DNA of 22,595 nucleotides, from positions 1-22,595 of the IMG/VR virus record IMGVR_UViG_3300021425_000212; one strand, written 5' to 3'. This DNA comes from a virus. How positions within the stretch are numbered: position 1 is the first letter of the stretch; every line of letters starts with the position of its first letter. The notes beneath the pieces were generated by a model. It worked only from the letters and a program-made list of their open reading frames with translations. It made no database searches and was not told where the DNA came from. The translations under genes were made by a program, and so were the position numbers. Below, piece after piece: positions 20,960 to 22,595 of this stretch.

Positions 20960-21219
20960 TAGAATGGAATATCCTCATCAGCAATATCTTCACCGCCTGA
21001 TTTACCGTCTGGCTTCCAATCGTCAATCTTGGCGTAGCCCTTGCCAGCCTTCGATACCTTCATGTCCATATTGATCCACTCGGTATCTGGGTTCTGCTTG
21101 AGGTAGTCTTTCATCCACTTACGGAACTGCGCCACGTTAATACTGGCCTTGCCGATCACGAAATCCGGTGCGTTCGGGTTCTTGGGTTTGGGGTAAAAAC
21201 CGCCAATCATATCATCCAT
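20959..21219 (-). CDS. Small protein with SSB-type acidic C-terminal tail (86 aa)
   Basis: The last nine residues, DIADEDIPF, match the tail of bacterial SSB (DDDIPF), which recruits partner proteins. Upstream the protein has APDFVIGKASINVAQFRKWM, then TEWINMDMKVSKAGKGYAKIDDW, a short beta-rich segment. It is too short for a normal 110-residue OB-fold SSB. It follows the annealing protein gene, with AAGGAGAT before its ATG. It may be a single-strand binding or adaptor protein. Confidence 0.65.
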   Translation of the reverse strand: MDDMIGGFYPKPKNPNAPDFVIGKASINVAQFRKWMKDYLKQNPDTEWINMDMKVSKAGKGYAKIDDWKPDGKSGGEDIADEDIPF

Positions 21220-21808
21220 TTATAATCTCCTTTCTGGCTTGGTTTACTTCATCTGAGCGTAGATACGCCCGTTCTGCGGTAGTAAATACACCACCCTTGG
21301 TTGGAGCCAGCCACAACGCCGATTTGGTGTCATCGTCTAGCTCAAGCCATGCCTCCGCAAATGCGAGTGCATCGCCATTCTCGTGCGCCTCCTTCATGTA
21401 GGCGATTGAATTAAAGTTAGCCCGGACAGCCTCGTTATGAACCATCAGTGGCGCAACCGCTTCAGAAGTGTTCTGCTCTTGAATGGCATTCGCTACCTCG
21501 TCAGCACTCGCGTACTCCGTCCCACCATACCCGCAGGCCGCCAGAGCGCGTCCAATTGCAGAGGTTTCCGCATTCTCTAAGGCTGAGGTTTTATTGATGC
21601 GGGAGGCAGACCTTACCTCCTCCGCGTATCCGGTGCCTATCGGTACGTTAAGGTGACTAATAACAGCCTTCATCACTACTCGCTCCTCATCAGCCGACAC
21701 TAATTCAGTGACTATCGACCAGTCAGGACAGACCTCGCGAAACTCAGAGACCCGTAAGGCTACAGTCTTGTATTCTCTGCCGTGGATATTGACCACACCA
21801 TCTTTCAT
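21212..21808 (-). CDS. Rad52/DdrA-like single-strand annealing protein (198 aa)
   Basis: Probable phage annealing recombinase. Residues 71-96 (INKTSALENAETSAIGRALA, then ACGYGG) carry the conserved SALENxETSAIGRALAxxGxGG stretch. It is followed by TEYASADEVANAI, a typical companion. The N-terminal part is a small beta-rich domain (VNIHGREYKTVALRV). The C-terminus is acidic and helical. An ERF-type label is the other option, since these groups are related. AGGAGGG lies seven bases before the ATG. The pairing with an SSB-tailed protein next to it supports a recombination role. Confidence 0.7.
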   Translation of the reverse strand: MKDGVVNIHGREYKTVALRVSEFREVCPDWSIVTELVSADEERVVMKAVISHLNVPIGTGYAEEVRSASRINKTSALENAETSAIGRALAACGYGGTEYASADEVANAIQEQNTSEAVAPLMVHNEAVRANFNSIAYMKEAHENGDALAFAEAWLELDDDTKSALWLAPTKGGVFTTAERAYLRSDEVNQARKEIING

Positions 21809-21999
21809 CGTTGGCCCTCCTGCATCTCACAGTAGGCACACCCATCACCCCAGCCAGCCTTAAAAAGCTCTGAGGCGTTATCAGGTAGCTCCTGATGATT
21901 CATGTAGGCATCCCAGCCGTTAAAGTATTCAACCGCATCCGGGGTACTAATTGGCTGTCTAGCAACCAGTTCTTTTGCTATCTCAAATGCGTTACGCAT
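21805..21999 (-). CDS. Unknown small protein (64 aa)
   Basis: ATG at 21999 with GGAGGGAG upstream; it overlaps the gene on each side by four to eight bases. The protein starts MRNAFEIAKELVARQPISTP, then FNGWDAYMNHQELPDN, and ends FKAGWGDGCAYCEMQEGQR. The two cysteines (CAYC) and several tryptophans are the only notable points. No family recognised. Confidence 0.6.
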   Translation of the reverse strand: MRNAFEIAKELVARQPISTPDAVEYFNGWDAYMNHQELPDNASELFKAGWGDGCAYCEMQEGQR

Positions 22000-22312
22000 A
22001 CGCTACTCCCTCCGCTTCTTTTTCTAAGTAAAAAGCCAGTGCAGGCTCTCTGATGTAGGTGAAGATTGCCTTCTTGGTAAAGTCCCTGAGATCGTCAGTT
22101 GAAAGAGGATCGAATACTTGCACGATCCACTCCAACTGGTGATTGATAATCGCTGGCACAACATCGTCCATCCAAGACGGGTTGGCCTTAAAAAAGTTAA
22201 AGGCGATGGCGTCCATTGCAAACTCGTCAATCCTGCTCTGCAACCCGTGGGTGCGCCACTCAGGATGAAACTCATCAAGGTGGGCCAGTACATCGTAAAT
22301 AGTCATGTCCAT
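21992..22312 (-). CDS. Unknown helical protein (106 aa)
   Basis: Preceded by CAAAGGGAGAGCG, the leader also found before the 160-residue gene, and by the GGCCGC hairpin that closes the gene upstream. The protein is helical and acidic: MTIYDVLAHLDEFHPEWR, then AMDAIAFNFFKANPSWMDDV, then ALAFYLEKEAEGVAYA. No family recognised. Two ATGs are in frame (22312, 22306); the first has the better spacing. Confidence 0.6.
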   Translation of the reverse strand: MDMTIYDVLAHLDEFHPEWRTHGLQSRIDEFAMDAIAFNFFKANPSWMDDVVPAIINHQLEWIVQVFDPLSTDDLRDFTKKAIFTYIREPALAFYLEKEAEGVAYA

Positions 22313-22329
22313 AACGCTCTCCCTTTGAG

Positions 22330-22345
22330 GGCCGCTTACGCGGCC
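22330..22345. repeat. Hairpin repeat GGCCGC-TTAC-GCGGCC, copy 2
   Basis: Identical 16 bases to copy 1. Its loop holds the TAA stop of the 73-residue gene, and the leader of the next gene follows within eight bases. Together with copy 3 it brackets that gene completely. Confidence 0.9.
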
Positions 22346-22557
22346 TCACTTATTTTGCTAACGCACTCAAGCAAAGTTTTTCGCAGATTAACGGCCGTTT
22401 CGCTATAACGCTTTTTAAGCAAACGGTATTCTGCCTCTGTCTCACTTCCGTGGTCTGCAAGGTAATATCTTGCTTGTGCTGAGCCAACGTTGTAATTGGC
22501 TTCTTCGATAAGATCCAAAATATGCTTGACTGTGCCTACGTCGATCTTGTGGCTCAT
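22336..22557 (-). CDS. Unknown helical protein (73 aa) bracketed by hairpin repeats
   Basis: ATG at 22557 with AGGGGA seven bases upstream. Helical throughout: MSHKIDVGTVKHILDLIEEA, then NYNVGSAQARYYLADHGSE, then LLKKRYSETAVNLRKTLLE. No family recognised. Its stop sits in one GGCCGC hairpin loop and another identical hairpin lies just before its leader, so the gene and its ribosome binding site form a unit between two identical repeats. Confidence 0.6.
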   Translation of the reverse strand: MSHKIDVGTVKHILDLIEEANYNVGSAQARYYLADHGSETEAEYRLLKKRYSETAVNLRKTLLECVSKISEAA

Positions 22558-22579
22558 AGTAATTCCCCTTTTAGTGAAG

Positions 22580-22595
22580 GGCCGCTTACGCGGCC
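22580..22595. repeat. Hairpin repeat GGCCGC-TTAC-GCGGCC, copy 3, at the window edge
   Basis: Identical 16 bases to copies 1 and 2. The window ends exactly at the last base of this copy. The flanking sequence on the left is the leader of the 73-residue gene. Confidence 0.9.
22586..22595 (-). CDS. Last codons of a gene entering from the right edge (Ala-Ala-stop, partial)
   Basis: By analogy with copies 1 and 2, whose TAA ends a gene reading ...GCC GCG TAA, the TTAC loop here would be the stop of a gene that begins beyond the window. Only GCC GCG TAA can be seen, so this is an inference from the repeat pattern. Confidence 0.35.

Noticed and set aside
1-22595. CRISPR array, insertion sequence or attachment site
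   Set aside because: I saw no regularly spaced direct repeat with unique spacers, no transposase and no integrase. The only direct repeats are the iterons, the three hairpin copies and a short leader.

Overview
This window is a contiguous piece of a tailed double-stranded DNA phage or prophage with a long, lambda-type tail (siphovirus-like). All recognisable genes lie on the minus strand and read from right to left. No rRNA, tRNA, integrase, lysis cassette or bacterial housekeeping gene is visible, so the host cannot be named. Strong AGGAGG-type ribosome binding sites, lambda-like nin-type proteins and an SSB-like C-terminal tail fit a Gram-negative bacterial host. This is inference.

Right part, about 22595-14415 (early and middle genes): a run of small unknown genes, then a DNA-metabolism block. 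The block holds a Rad52/DdrA-like annealing protein, a small protein with an SSB-type acidic tail, a Cro/XRE-type regulator, a stand-alone primase zinc-finger protein, a winged-helix replication initiator with iteron-like repeats inside its gene, and a DnaB-like helicase. Next come a DUF3310 protein, a NinB-like protein, a metallophosphoesterase with an N-terminal helix-turn-helix, and a NinG/HNH-like nuclease. A second group of small genes follows an AT-rich dyad-containing spacer. It includes a sigma-region-4-like protein and a 39-residue lipoprotein.

The junction at 14282-14414 is a 133-base gene-free spacer. It carries a 72-base nested inverted repeat and a TATAAT box, just ahead of the packaging genes.

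Left part, 14281-1 (late genes): a small unknown gene, small and large terminase, portal, a MuF-type head protein fused to a zinc-metallopeptidase-like domain, two very small genes, scaffold and major capsid protein. A hairpin follows, then the connector/neck genes, tail terminator, major tail protein, the G/GT tail chaperone with a classic GGGAAAC -1 slippery site, tape measure, gpM-like and gpL-like proteins, and the first 636 codons of a gpJ-like tail-tip protein that runs off the left edge. Almost every late gene starts inside the stop codon of the one before it, so the late block looks like one translationally coupled operon.

The least expected items are: (i) the 23-25 base period iterons in the initiator gene, one of which is out of codon phase; (ii) three copies of a 16-base hairpin with the stop codon in its loop, at the ends of small early genes, one exactly at the window edge; (iii) the MuF-zincin fusion; (iv) the 72-base nested dyad before the terminase genes; and (v) a 14-codon lysine-rich gene upstream of the scaffold.
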